From: Kordiimonas lipolytica
Lineage (GTDB): Bacteria > Pseudomonadota > Alphaproteobacteria > Sphingomonadales > Kordiimonadaceae
DNA length: 64,000 nt
Assembly (NCBI RefSeq): GCF_001550065.1
Contig: NZ_LRUB01000013.1
Coordinates: 1 to 64,000, forward strand
Direction of reading: 5' to 3'
Shown piece by piece: positions 34,200 through 41,818 of the stretch. Every line of letters starts with the position of its first letter. The first letter of the stretch is position 1. The notes below the pieces were generated by a model that was given only the letters and a program-made list of their open reading frames with translations, had not been told where the DNA came from and ran no database searches. The translations under genes were made by a program, and so were the position numbers.

Positions 34200-34799
34200 T
34201 TATTCCGAATGCTGTGATTGCTGGCCGGCATCCGTGCGCACAAGGTGAAGCTTCGCGGCCTGGTGATAATAGACTTCGGAAAGATCGACACTGCCATCGT
34301 CGTTCACGATCATTTTGTCGCGCATCACCTGGCGGGCAATCAGCATGATGTCGCCCTCGATATCCGGCAGTTTTACTTTCGCGCGGAAAGGCTCATCGGC
34401 TGGTGCGCCGGTGGTGCAGCCAACACTGTTGCTGCAGGGAGCCGCTGCCTGCAACAGCACGTTGGTGTGCGGGATTGGTGTTTTGATGCTGGCGATCTCA
34501 TAGACCGGATAGGCATCCTCGCCCGTCAGGTCGCGGGTGTAGGAAATCACAATCTCGCCTGGATGCAGCTTGTAGACATTGACCTCCACATCAATGACAG
34601 ATCCTGCCTCAACCGTATGGGAGGGTGCGGTCATTCCGTCAACATCGGGGGCACCGAAGGGGGCAGCCTTGAGCGCATTGCCGTCATAGGCGTGTCCGTC
34701 CTGCAGCGGCGTGGGGGATATCAGATCAATATGGGCGCTTGCTGCGGGGGCTGCCAGCGGTGCAGCCATGGCGGCGGCAAGAAAATAGTGTGGTTTCAT
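34200..34799 (-). CDS. Secreted protein with possible copper histidine-brace (LPMO-like)
   Basis: This 199-residue protein has a signal peptide (1-22) whose best cleavage site, A-S-A before HIDL, leaves His as residue 1 of the mature chain. A mature N-terminal His plus an internal His is the copper site (histidine brace) of lytic polysaccharide monooxygenases and related copper proteins. A candidate partner is His57 in YKLHPGEIVISY; the HPG segment and the HI.L..P start resemble the LPMO-like SCE4755 family. Two Cys (APCSNSVGC) could form a disulfide. The C-terminus has YYHQAAKLHLV. A copper role is inference; another periplasmic role is possible. It has no transport or cellulose domain. Confidence 0.6.
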   Translation of the reverse strand: MKPHYFLAAAMAAPLAAPAASAHIDLISPTPLQDGHAYDGNALKAAPFGAPDVDGMTAPSHTVEAGSVIDVEVNVYKLHPGEIVISYTRDLTGEDAYPVYEIASIKTPIPHTNVLLQAAAPCSNSVGCTTGAPADEPFRAKVKLPDIEGDIMLIARQVMRDKMIVNDDGSVDLSEVYYHQAAKLHLVRTDAGQQSQHSE

Positions 34800-34987
34800 T
34801 GTCGGGTTGTCTCTCGCTTAGGGAAATAAAGGCGACCATATGCCGGATGCGGGCACGCTTCCTGTCACGGTAGATCACGCTTGTGTGAAGCAGCCCTATG
34901 CTTGTCGTTGCATCGCTCGGGCTACTCTGCTATATCGCGCTCCAACTTGTTCTTTGACACATTGATAGTTCTTGAAAGAGGTATGCC

Positions 34988-35551
34988 ATGAAGATCGATG
35001 GTAACGCGATCCGTCCGGGTAATGTAATTGAGCACAAAGGCGGCCTGTGGCGCGCTGTTAAAATCGCCCACACCCAGCCAGGTAAAGGCGGCGCATATCT
35101 GCAGGTTGAATTGAAAAACCTGCGTGACGGCACCAAGCTGAACGAGCGTTTCCGCTCTTCGGAAAAAGTTGAAAAAGTCAGCCTCGAGCAAAAAGACTAT
35201 CAGTTCCTGTTCCAGGATGGTGACATGTTCAACTTCATGGACCAGGAAACCTACGAACAGATCGCAATTTCCGCTGAAGACATCGGTGATGACGCAGTCT
35301 TCCTGCAAGACGGCATGACTGTTGTTATCGAAATGTATGAAGAGAGCCCGCTGGGCGTAAGCCTGCCGGACAAGGTGACTTTGGAAGTAACCGAGACCGA
35401 GCCTGTGGTTAAAGGCCAGACGGCGTCTTCTTCCTACAAGCCAGCTATTCTTGAAAACGGCCTGAAGGTTGGCGTGCCACCTTTCGTCAATGCCGGTGAC
35501 AAGATCATCGTCTCTACAGCAGAGCGTGAATACGCCGGTCGCGCTGACTAA
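34988..35551 (+). CDS. efp: Elongation factor P
   Basis: This 187-residue protein rescues ribosomes stalled at polyproline. The N-terminal KOW-like domain contains the modification-site loop [16 protein letters not shown] with the Lys that is beta-lysylated in bacteria having EpmA. The OB domains follow ([56 protein letters not shown]). The length is normal. No modification enzyme gene is visible in this window. It is followed by suhB with 70 bp between them. Confidence 0.96.
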   Translation: MKIDGNAIRPGNVIEHKGGLWRAVKIAHTQPGKGGAYLQVELKNLRDGTKLNERFRSSEKVEKVSLEQKDYQFLFQDGDMFNFMDQETYEQIAISAEDIGDDAVFLQDGMTVVIEMYEESPLGVSLPDKVTLEVTETEPVVKGQTASSSYKPAILENGLKVGVPPFVNAGDKIIVSTAEREYAGRAD

Positions 35552-35621
35552 AGCGCGCCGGTAAAGCCCGACTTTTAATTCTGTATTGTCCTGAGTAAAT
35601 CCCGAAAGATTGGAGAGCCCC

Positions 35622-36443
35622 ATGGCCCGTCGTTCGCCCCTGATTAACGTGATGGTTGGTGCTGTCATGAAAGCAGCCCGTAACCTTCGCCGCGATTTTG
35701 GTGAAGTTGAACAGCTTCAGGTTTCCAAAAAAGGCCCGGCCGATTTCGTGTCAGCCGCCGACAAGCGCGCCGAGCGCACCATCTATGAAGAACTGAGCCA
35801 TGCTCGCCCCGATTTTGGCTTCCTGATGGAAGAAGCCGGTGAAATCCCGGGCAAGCGCGGCGACATCCGCTTCATCGTTGACCCGCTGGACGGCACCACC
35901 AACTTCCTGCACGGCCTGCCGCATTTTGCGCTGACTGTGGCGGTGGAAGAGCGCGGCGAGATCACGGCTGCTGTTACATACGCGCCGCTGACAGACGAGC
36001 TGTTCTGGGCCGAAAAGGGCCAGGGCGCTTACCTGAACGACAGCCGCCTGCGTGTTTCCGGCCGCGACAAGATGGAAACCGCGCTTCTGGCGACCGGCAT
36101 TCCGTTCAAGGGCTGTGAAGGCCACATGGATTTCATGGCAGAGCTTGCTGAGTTTATGCCGTCTGTCGCGGGTGTTCGCCGCTTTGGCGCGGCGTCGCTT
36201 GATCTGGCCTATGTGGCAGCTGGCCGCTATGACGGTTTCTGGGAATCGAACCTGAAGCCGTGGGACATTGCAGCAGGCATCCTGTTGGTGAAGGAAGCCG
36301 GCGGCTATGTGACTGACATGGACGGCAAGCCGGACATGCTGAAGACCGGCGGCATCATCGCCGCGAACGACCGCCTGCATGCGCCAATCGAGCGTGTGAT
36401 CAAGCGCGCACGTCGCAAGCTGGCGCAAAACACAGCTGGCTAA
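35622..36443 (+). CDS. suhB: Inositol monophosphatase family protein
   Basis: This 273-residue enzyme is a lithium-sensitive magnesium phosphatase of the SuhB/CysQ class. The metal motifs are EEAGE, VDPLDGTTNF and the C-terminal WDIAAGILLVKEAGG. The pattern matches alphaproteobacterial SuhB next to efp. ATG 35622 has GGAGAG upstream; a 4-codon longer frame exists. Substrate could be inositol-1-phosphate or another sugar phosphate. Confidence 0.93.
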   Translation: MARRSPLINVMVGAVMKAARNLRRDFGEVEQLQVSKKGPADFVSAADKRAERTIYEELSHARPDFGFLMEEAGEIPGKRGDIRFIVDPLDGTTNFLHGLPHFALTVAVEERGEITAAVTYAPLTDELFWAEKGQGAYLNDSRLRVSGRDKMETALLATGIPFKGCEGHMDFMAELAEFMPSVAGVRRFGAASLDLAYVAAGRYDGFWESNLKPWDIAAGILLVKEAGGYVTDMDGKPDMLKTGGIIAANDRLHAPIERVIKRARRKLAQNTAG

Positions 36444-36469
36444 AAGGCCTGTCAAAACCGAATCCGAGA

Positions 36470-36502
36470 AGGGCTGTGGGCGTTTGTCTGCAGCCCTTTT
36501 TC
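36470..36502 (+). terminator. Terminator after suhB
   Basis: AGGGCTG pairs with CAGCCCT over a 13-base loop and is followed by TTTT. Confidence 0.7.
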
Positions 36503-36622
36503 TGTGTCCAGGTTCGCATGGCTTTCACAAATGTATGGGAGGCATTCGAAGATGTTGGCCGAAATTCAGGGACACGTCCCTACATTTAAGGTCTTCCCAC
36601 AAGCAGCGTGAAGGGTATCGCC

Positions 36623-37321
36623 GTGACAGACAAACTGACCATCATTGGTACACCAGTCTCCCCATATGTCCGCAAGGTTCTGGCTGTGCTGGACATGAAG
36701 GCGGTGCCCTTCCGCTGTATCCCGCAGGTGCCGTTTCTGGGGGATGAGAATTTCACGCGCATCAGCCCGCTCAGACGTGTGCCGGTGATGCAGATCGGGG
36801 ATTTCACCCTGCCGGACAGCACGGCGATTGTGCAGTATCTGGATGAAGCACACCCCGAGACGATGGCCTATCCCGGTGATATCCGCGACCGGGCCCGCGC
36901 CCGCTGGTTCGAAGAATATGCCGATGACCACCTGGGGCGGAACGTGCTTTTCAAACTGTTTTTCCAGCGCGTGGTGCGCCCGCGCATCTTCAAGGAAGAG
37001 CCGGACGAGGCGATTGTCGCCGAAGCGCTGGAGGGCGACTTGCCGAGGGCGCTTGATTACCTTGAAGGCGAAGTGCCGGATGAAGGCTTCCTCGCGGGCG
37101 ACCTGAGTGCCGGGGATATCATCATCGCGACGCTCATGAAAAACGCCCTGTGGGCGGGTTGGCAGCTGGACGCAGACCGTTGGCCGCGTTTTGCAGCCTG
37201 GCTCGCGCGGGTAAACGCCACCCCGTCTGTTTCAAAGGTCAACGCCCTGGCTGACGAGGTTGTGAACGCAAACCCAAAAGAACAGATGGTTATCCTGCGC
37301 CGCTATTTCGGAAAAGCCTGA
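36623..37321 (+). CDS. Glutathione S-transferase family protein
   Basis: This 232-residue protein has an N-terminal thioredoxin-like domain (IIGTPVSPYVRKVLAVLDMKA, with VPVMQIGDFTLPDSTAIVQYLD) and a helical C-terminal domain. The catalytic residue would be Ser in SPYVRK. GST-family members of this type conjugate glutathione or reduce small thiols. GTG 36623 has GAAGGG upstream; the frame extends five codons earlier. The gene is isolated between a terminator and the MotA-like gene. Confidence 0.87.
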   Translation: MTDKLTIIGTPVSPYVRKVLAVLDMKAVPFRCIPQVPFLGDENFTRISPLRRVPVMQIGDFTLPDSTAIVQYLDEAHPETMAYPGDIRDRARARWFEEYADDHLGRNVLFKLFFQRVVRPRIFKEEPDEAIVAEALEGDLPRALDYLEGEVPDEGFLAGDLSAGDIIIATLMKNALWAGWQLDADRWPRFAAWLARVNATPSVSKVNALADEVVNANPKEQMVILRRYFGKA

Positions 37322-37548
37322 ACCTGCGGCAAAGCCTGAAGCGGGATGTGGAAATGGATTTCTGTCCCGTTGATGCAGGGCCGCAATTTTCCTTGAAAAG
37401 CTTATATTCCCGCTGGCCCATGTGCTCGCGGACGATAAATCATTCTATTTGACCCATTTACAGCCACAATTCTGCCCTTAAACTAGGACGTCATTAATGC
37501 CATAACTGTTTGTGGTTATTTGATTTCCTGATGGGAGAGGCAGGCGAG

Positions 37549-38763
37549 ATGCAGAAACCAACCAAGTTCCTGACAAGAATGACACTGTTTGTCGGTGTGG
37601 TGATCGTGCTTGGGGTGCTCCTTAAGGACTCGCTCATCGATGCCTTTCTCGCCAACGTGGCGCTCAACGGCGTTATCATCGGCACGCTTATCGTGGGCGC
37701 CGTGTTCGCCTACCGCCGCGTGTTTGACCTGAAGCCGGAGATCGACTGGATCACCGCCTTCAAGCGGAATGAAAGCGCCAGCTCAAGCGTAACGCCCCGC
37801 CTGATGGCACCTGCGGCGTCGCTCCTTTCCGCGCAGGAAGAGGGCGGCATGCGCCTCTCCACGCTTTCGATGCGCTCAGTGCTGGACGGTATCATCTCCC
37901 GCCTTGAGGAAAGTCGCGAGATCAGCCGGTATTTCACCGGGCTTCTGATTTTCCTGGGGCTTCTGGGTACCTTCTGGGGCCTTCTGGGCACCATTGGCGC
38001 CATCGGCCAGACTATCAAGAGCCTGACAGTGGACGGCGGCGACATGGCGCTGATGTTTGACGAGCTTAAGGCAGGCCTTGAAGCGCCCCTCTCGGGCATG
38101 GGCACGGCCTTTTCCAGCTCGCTGTTTGGTCTGGGTGGCAGCCTTGTGCTTGGCTTCCTGGACCTGCAGGCCAGCCAGGCGCAGACGCGTTTTTATAACA
38201 GTGTTGAAGACTGGCTCGCCTCCGTCACGCACCTGTCGCGGAGCGAGATGAGCGAGGGCATGGCCAGCCCGAACGCCTATATGACCGCGCTGATGGAGCA
38301 AACCGCAGACGGCATCGACCGGCTGCAGCGCACGCTCAAGAGCAGTGAAGACGCCCGCGCGCAAGGCCAGCACACCATGACGGCCATCGCCGAATCGCTC
38401 GCGACCCTGGGCGACAGGCTCGCGGCGGCAGACCAGCGCCGGGGTGAAAGCGACAATACGGTCAAGGAACTTGCCACCGCGATTGAGAAGCTGGCGGCCA
38501 GCCACAAGCCGGTGGAAATTCCGCCCATGCCGCCCGCCATGGATGACGCCACCAAAGGCCATATCCGCAACCTGGATGTGGGCATCAAGCGTTTGATCGA
38601 CGAGCAGGCGCGCCAGTCTGACAATCTGGTGGACGAGCTGCGCGCCGAACTCAAGCTGCTGTCGCGCACCATTGCCGTTGCGTTTGACGCAACGAAAACC
38701 GGCCCGGCTGCGACGCCCCCCAAAAGCGTGACGGCCACCAAGTCAGATGAGGGCCAGGGCTGA
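37549..38763 (+). CDS. MotA/TolQ/ExbB-type stator subunit
   Basis: This 404-residue protein has two N-terminal membrane helices, a cytoplasmic segment, and the paired helices of the MotA/ExbB proton-channel domain (FTGLLIFLGLLGTFWGLLGT and MGTAFSSSLFGLGGSLVLGF). A C-terminal cytoplasmic coiled-coil-like tail of about 160 residues follows. The next gene overlaps by one base and encodes the matching OmpA-like partner. Such pairs turn ion flow into force, as in flagellar stators, TolQR or Zorya. No flagellar gene is nearby. ATG 37549 has GAGAGGC upstream; the longer frame to 37510 has no such site. Confidence 0.85.
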   Translation: MQKPTKFLTRMTLFVGVVIVLGVLLKDSLIDAFLANVALNGVIIGTLIVGAVFAYRRVFDLKPEIDWITAFKRNESASSSVTPRLMAPAASLLSAQEEGGMRLSTLSMRSVLDGIISRLEESREISRYFTGLLIFLGLLGTFWGLLGTIGAIGQTIKSLTVDGGDMALMFDELKAGLEAPLSGMGTAFSSSLFGLGGSLVLGFLDLQASQAQTRFYNSVEDWLASVTHLSRSEMSEGMASPNAYMTALMEQTADGIDRLQRTLKSSEDARAQGQHTMTAIAESLATLGDRLAAADQRRGESDNTVKELATAIEKLAASHKPVEIPPMPPAMDDATKGHIRNLDVGIKRLIDEQARQSDNLVDELRAELKLLSRTIAVAFDATKTGPAATPPKSVTATKSDEGQG

Positions 38764-39857
38764 TGATAGGCGCACGCAGGCGCATCGGGGGCGGCGGCCA
38801 GGATAATAGCTGGCCCGGTTTTGTGGACGCGCTGTCCACGCTTCTGATGGTTATCATCTTCCTGCTTTCAATGTTTGTGCTGGCGCAGTTCTTTCTGGGG
38901 CAGGCGCTCTCCGGGCGCGATCAGGCGCTGGCGGAGCTGAGGGGGCAGGTGGCCCAGCTGGGTGACCTGCTGAAGATGGAAAAGCAATCCAACCAGGCGC
39001 TTCGGGACAGCATGGCTGAGCTTTCCGCCTCGCTCACCGCCGCGAACAAAGACCGTGACAGGCTAAGCGCAGACCTGGAAGCCACCCGCACGGCGCTTGA
39101 AGCTAGCGATGCGCGGCTTGCGGACATGACAGCCGCGCGGGAGAGGTTTGAAAGTGATGCCAAGGATTTGGCTGAGCGCTTCAAGTTGGCGGACGATGCA
39201 CTTTCGGAAGAAAAGATCATCTCCCGCCGCGCGCAGGCACAGGTGGCGCAGTTGCAGCGCAATATCACAGCCCTTCAGGAACAGCTTGGGCGGCTTGAGG
39301 CCGCCCTTCAGGCCAGCGAGGAACGCGACCGCCGCAATCAGGCCGTGATCGTGGATATGGGCCGCAGGCTGAACCGCGCGCTTGCTTCCAAGGTTGAAGA
39401 ACTGGCGGGCTACCGCAGCGAATTCTTCGGTCGGCTGAAAGAGGTTCTCAGCACGCGCCCTGAAATCCGCGTGGAAGGGGACCGCTTCGTGTTCGCAAGC
39501 GAACTGTTGTTCGCTTCCGGCAGCGCGGATTTGGGCCCAGAAGGCCGCGCCGAAATGCGCAAGTTCGCCGAAACGCTGATCAAAATTTCGCAGGAAATCC
39601 CGTCTGAGCTTGAGTGGATCCTGCGCGTGGACGGCCACACGGACAAGCGCCCAATTTCGAACGCGCAGTTCCGCAGCAACTGGGAGCTTTCAAGCGCGCG
39701 GGCGATCAGCGTGGTCAGGTTTCTGATCTCGGTCGGCGTACCGGCAGAGCGCCTCGCCGCCACCGGTTTCGGCGAGTTTCAGCCCATTGATCCGGCCGAT
39801 AACGTCTTCGCCTACAGCCGCAATCGCCGCATCGAAATGCGCCTGACGCAGAGGTAG
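38763..39857 (+). CDS. OmpA/MotB-like partner protein with coiled coil
   Basis: This 364-residue protein has one membrane helix near the N-terminus (about 24-46) preceded by Asp22 in FVDALSTLLMVIIF, at the position of the proton-binding Asp of MotB. A long periplasmic coiled coil follows (about 50-210), then an OmpA-type peptidoglycan-binding domain at the C-terminus (GHTDKRPI, NWELSSARAISVVRFL). It overlaps the MotA-like gene by one base (TGATG). It should anchor the ion channel complex to the wall. Its last 12 codons are repeated after the next gene. Confidence 0.88.
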   Translation: MIGARRRIGGGGQDNSWPGFVDALSTLLMVIIFLLSMFVLAQFFLGQALSGRDQALAELRGQVAQLGDLLKMEKQSNQALRDSMAELSASLTAANKDRDRLSADLEATRTALEASDARLADMTAARERFESDAKDLAERFKLADDALSEEKIISRRAQAQVAQLQRNITALQEQLGRLEAALQASEERDRRNQAVIVDMGRRLNRALASKVEELAGYRSEFFGRLKEVLSTRPEIRVEGDRFVFASELLFASGSADLGPEGRAEMRKFAETLIKISQEIPSELEWILRVDGHTDKRPISNAQFRSNWELSSARAISVVRFLISVGVPAERLAATGFGEFQPIDPADNVFAYSRNRRIEMRLTQR

Positions 39858-39860
39858 GGG
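39822..39860 (+). repeat. Duplicated gene tail, copy 1 (end of OmpA-like gene)
   Basis: The 39 bp encode NRRIEMRLTQR plus the stop codon and AGGTAGGGG, a sequence that can serve as ribosome site for the next gene. The same 39 bp, with five synonymous changes, occur at 40303-40341. The differences keep every amino acid unchanged. Confidence 0.85.
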
Positions 39861-40282
39861 TGCGGAATCAGTCTTTCGAGAGAGCTCATCGTATGCTTCA
39901 AGGTCAGACCTTGAGACCTGACGACGTGGAATTTCACGACGCGGTTATCCTCGCCATAGAGCAGCAGGGGAACGACAGGATTCTGCTTGTCGAATATGCT
40001 TATGTAAGTTCACTGGCGAGAACCGTTGAGTGCAATGTGAAGCTTCTTGGCATAGGGCCGGTGCAATGCTCCGACGAAGGTTCTGTTGAGTTAAAGATGC
40101 TGGGGGATGATGCCGCAATTCTCGATTTTGACGTTGATAGTAGAGGGCAATGCAACTTGCTGGTCATTTGGGACAATTATGAAAATCGCGATGAGAAAAC
40201 TGGGCATCATGAGCAGATTACACGCCGTTATTTGTTTTCATGCCAGAAGATGGAAATTGTATTTCTGAGGTACTCTGAATAG
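39860..40282 (+). CDS. Hypothetical protein inside the duplicated-tail insert
   Basis: I do not recognise this 140-residue soluble protein. It looks beta-rich (VEFHDAVILAIEQQGNDRILLVEYAYV; KLLGIGPVQCSDEGSVELKML; NLLVIWDNYENRDEKTG) and ends RYLFSCQKMEIVFLRYSE, like small immunity or Imm-type proteins, but this is only a resemblance. The GTG start lies at the very end of the duplicated tail and uses AGGTAGGGG from it as ribosome site. Composition is more AT-rich than the neighbours. Together with the next gene it forms a cassette set between two gene-tail copies. Confidence 0.6.
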   Translation: MRNQSFERAHRMLQGQTLRPDDVEFHDAVILAIEQQGNDRILLVEYAYVSSLARTVECNVKLLGIGPVQCSDEGSVELKMLGDDAAILDFDVDSRGQCNLLVIWDNYENRDEKTGHHEQITRRYLFSCQKMEIVFLRYSE

Positions 40283-40302
40283 GGCATATTTGCTGCGATA
40301 GT

Positions 40303-40341
40303 AACCGCCGTATTGAGATGCGCCTGACGCAGCGGTAGGGG
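40303..40341 (+). repeat. Duplicated gene tail, copy 2
   Basis: It again encodes NRRIEMRLTQR and a stop codon in frame, followed by GGTAGGGGAAGAG, which becomes the ribosome site of the next gene. No upstream homology beyond this short stretch. It is a scar, not a gene. Confidence 0.85.
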
Positions 40342-40346
40342 AAGAG

Positions 40347-40718
40347 ATGCCCATCCTTGAATTTCAACACTATTGCGTCCTGTTGTTGGCGGCTTCCATT
40401 TCCTGCGCTTTGATGTCTATGATGCGCTCCATTCCGAAAGCCGTCAGGTATGCACTGGCAACACTAGCAGCTGTTGCAGCAATGCCTTTCGTTGCATCCA
40501 AGTTTTCAGGTGGGACCGACCCCTGGTTGCTTGTTGGGGCGATGATGTGGTTCCCATTTCCACTGGCCGTTTCTGTGTTGACAGATATGACTTTGGACAG
40601 GGTTTTGAAAAGACCGCGTGAGTTTGGCGATTACCTGAAAGGTGGAATTGTTGCTGGCGCTTTGGTGATAGCTGCCCTCATGGGTTTGGTGGTTTCCACC
40701 TCGGCAACAACGGCCTAA
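40347..40718 (+). CDS. Small membrane protein (cassette gene 2)
   Basis: This 123-residue protein has about four hydrophobic helices (VLLLAASISCALMSMM; ALATLAAVAAMPFVA; LLVGAMMWFPFPLAVSVL; GGIVAGALVIAALMGLVV). There is no signal peptide cleavage site or recognised domain. The start codon follows GGGGAAGAG, part of tail copy 2. It might be an inner-membrane partner of the preceding soluble protein, but that is inference. It ends 98 bp before a serine hydrolase gene. Confidence 0.6.
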   Translation: MPILEFQHYCVLLLAASISCALMSMMRSIPKAVRYALATLAAVAAMPFVASKFSGGTDPWLLVGAMMWFPFPLAVSVLTDMTLDRVLKRPREFGDYLKGGIVAGALVIAALMGLVVSTSATTA

Positions 40719-40816
40719 TAGCGGAAGAAAACTGGGACTTAAAACTAACCTAATGGTCTATTCGCGTGTGCGGCGAGGGGTGATAGGCTCCCTCTAGGCA
40801 AGCGGAGAGGATTTTC

Positions 40817-41818
40817 ATGATCACGCGACTATTGAGCCTTGTGCTTTTCCTTGCTGTCGCGCCTGCGGCGGCGGCGCAGATTGACGATATCGCCGCGAAG
40901 ATGCAGGCAGGGGAGTACAAAGGCATCACCGGCATGATGGTCAGCCGCGATGGTGAGATACTGGCGGAGGCCTACGCGCCCGGCAATAGCCCGGACAAGC
41001 GCCACGACATCCGCTCTGCGACCAAAAGCATCACGGCGCTTCTGGTGGGGGAGCTGATCGAGGACGGCAGCCTCAAGTCCGTCAAGGTCAAGCTTTCGAA
41101 AATCCTGCCTGACGATTTCAAGCATATGCCGAAGGACGACCCCCGCCGCGATATCACGGTTGAGGATGCGCTGACCATGCGCACGGGCCTTGCCTGCAAT
41201 GACTGGATACCAGCCAGCGTGGGGCAGGAAGACAAAATGTACAAAACCCGCGACTGGGGCGCGTTCCTGTGGGCCTTGCCGATGGCCTATGAGCGGGGTG
41301 AGCATTTCAGCTATTGCACCGGCGGCGTGGTGTATTTGGGCCGCGTCATTGAAAAGCTCGCGGGCAAGCCCGTGCCAGACTATGCAGAAGAATGCCTGTT
41401 CGGCCCCATGGGGATCGAGGGCGCCAAGTGGGAGAAAACCCCCACGGGCCATACCGACACCGGCGGGCATCTGCGGCTGACGCTCCCTGACCTGCACCGC
41501 ATTGGCGCGTTGGTTAGAAACGGCGGGGAAGGGCTGGTGGACCCCAAGTGGCTGAAGGAAGCCACATCAGAGAAGACCCACGTGTATGAGCGGAACGAGC
41601 GGTACGGTTACTTGTGGTGGCTCAATAGCGGCATCGTCAAGGAACAGCCCATCAGCCTCGTGTACGCGCACGGCAACGGCGGCAATTTCATTTTTTATGT
41701 GCCTGAGCTGAATCTGGTCGCTGCCTTCACCGGCAAGAATTACGGCGACCGCAGCCAGTTCATCCCGATGCAGCTGCTGACCCGCGAGATCATCCCAAGC
41801 CTGATTGAAGCTGACTAG
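40817..41818 (+). CDS. Beta-lactamase-family serine hydrolase (class C fold)
   Basis: This 333-residue exported protein has a signal peptide (1-22, cleavage after AAA) and the serine-hydrolase fold of penicillin-binding proteins and class C beta-lactamases. The nucleophile motif is SATKSITALL (S-x-x-K), followed by a Tyr-x-x motif region YCTGGVVYLG and a C-terminal HGNGG (KTG-like). Members hydrolyse esters or peptides; few are true beta-lactamases. The stop overlaps the end of the convergent ABC gene by 4 bp. Confidence 0.88.
   Translation: MITRLLSLVLFLAVAPAAAAQIDDIAAKMQAGEYKGITGMMVSRDGEILAEAYAPGNSPDKRHDIRSATKSITALLVGELIEDGSLKSVKVKLSKILPDDFKHMPKDDPRRDITVEDALTMRTGLACNDWIPASVGQEDKMYKTRDWGAFLWALPMAYERGEHFSYCTGGVVYLGRVIEKLAGKPVPDYAEECLFGPMGIEGAKWEKTPTGHTDTGGHLRLTLPDLHRIGALVRNGGEGLVDPKWLKEATSEKTHVYERNERYGYLWWLNSGIVKEQPISLVYAHGNGGNFIFYVPELNLVAAFTGKNYGDRSQFIPMQLLTREIIPSLIEAD

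Noticed and set aside
37549..40718. Possible Zorya-type defence system (ZorA/ZorB plus downstream genes)
   Set aside because: The MotA/MotB-like pair fits in outline, but no ZorC, ZorD helicase or ZorE nuclease follows. The downstream genes are a small soluble protein and a small membrane protein without those domains.
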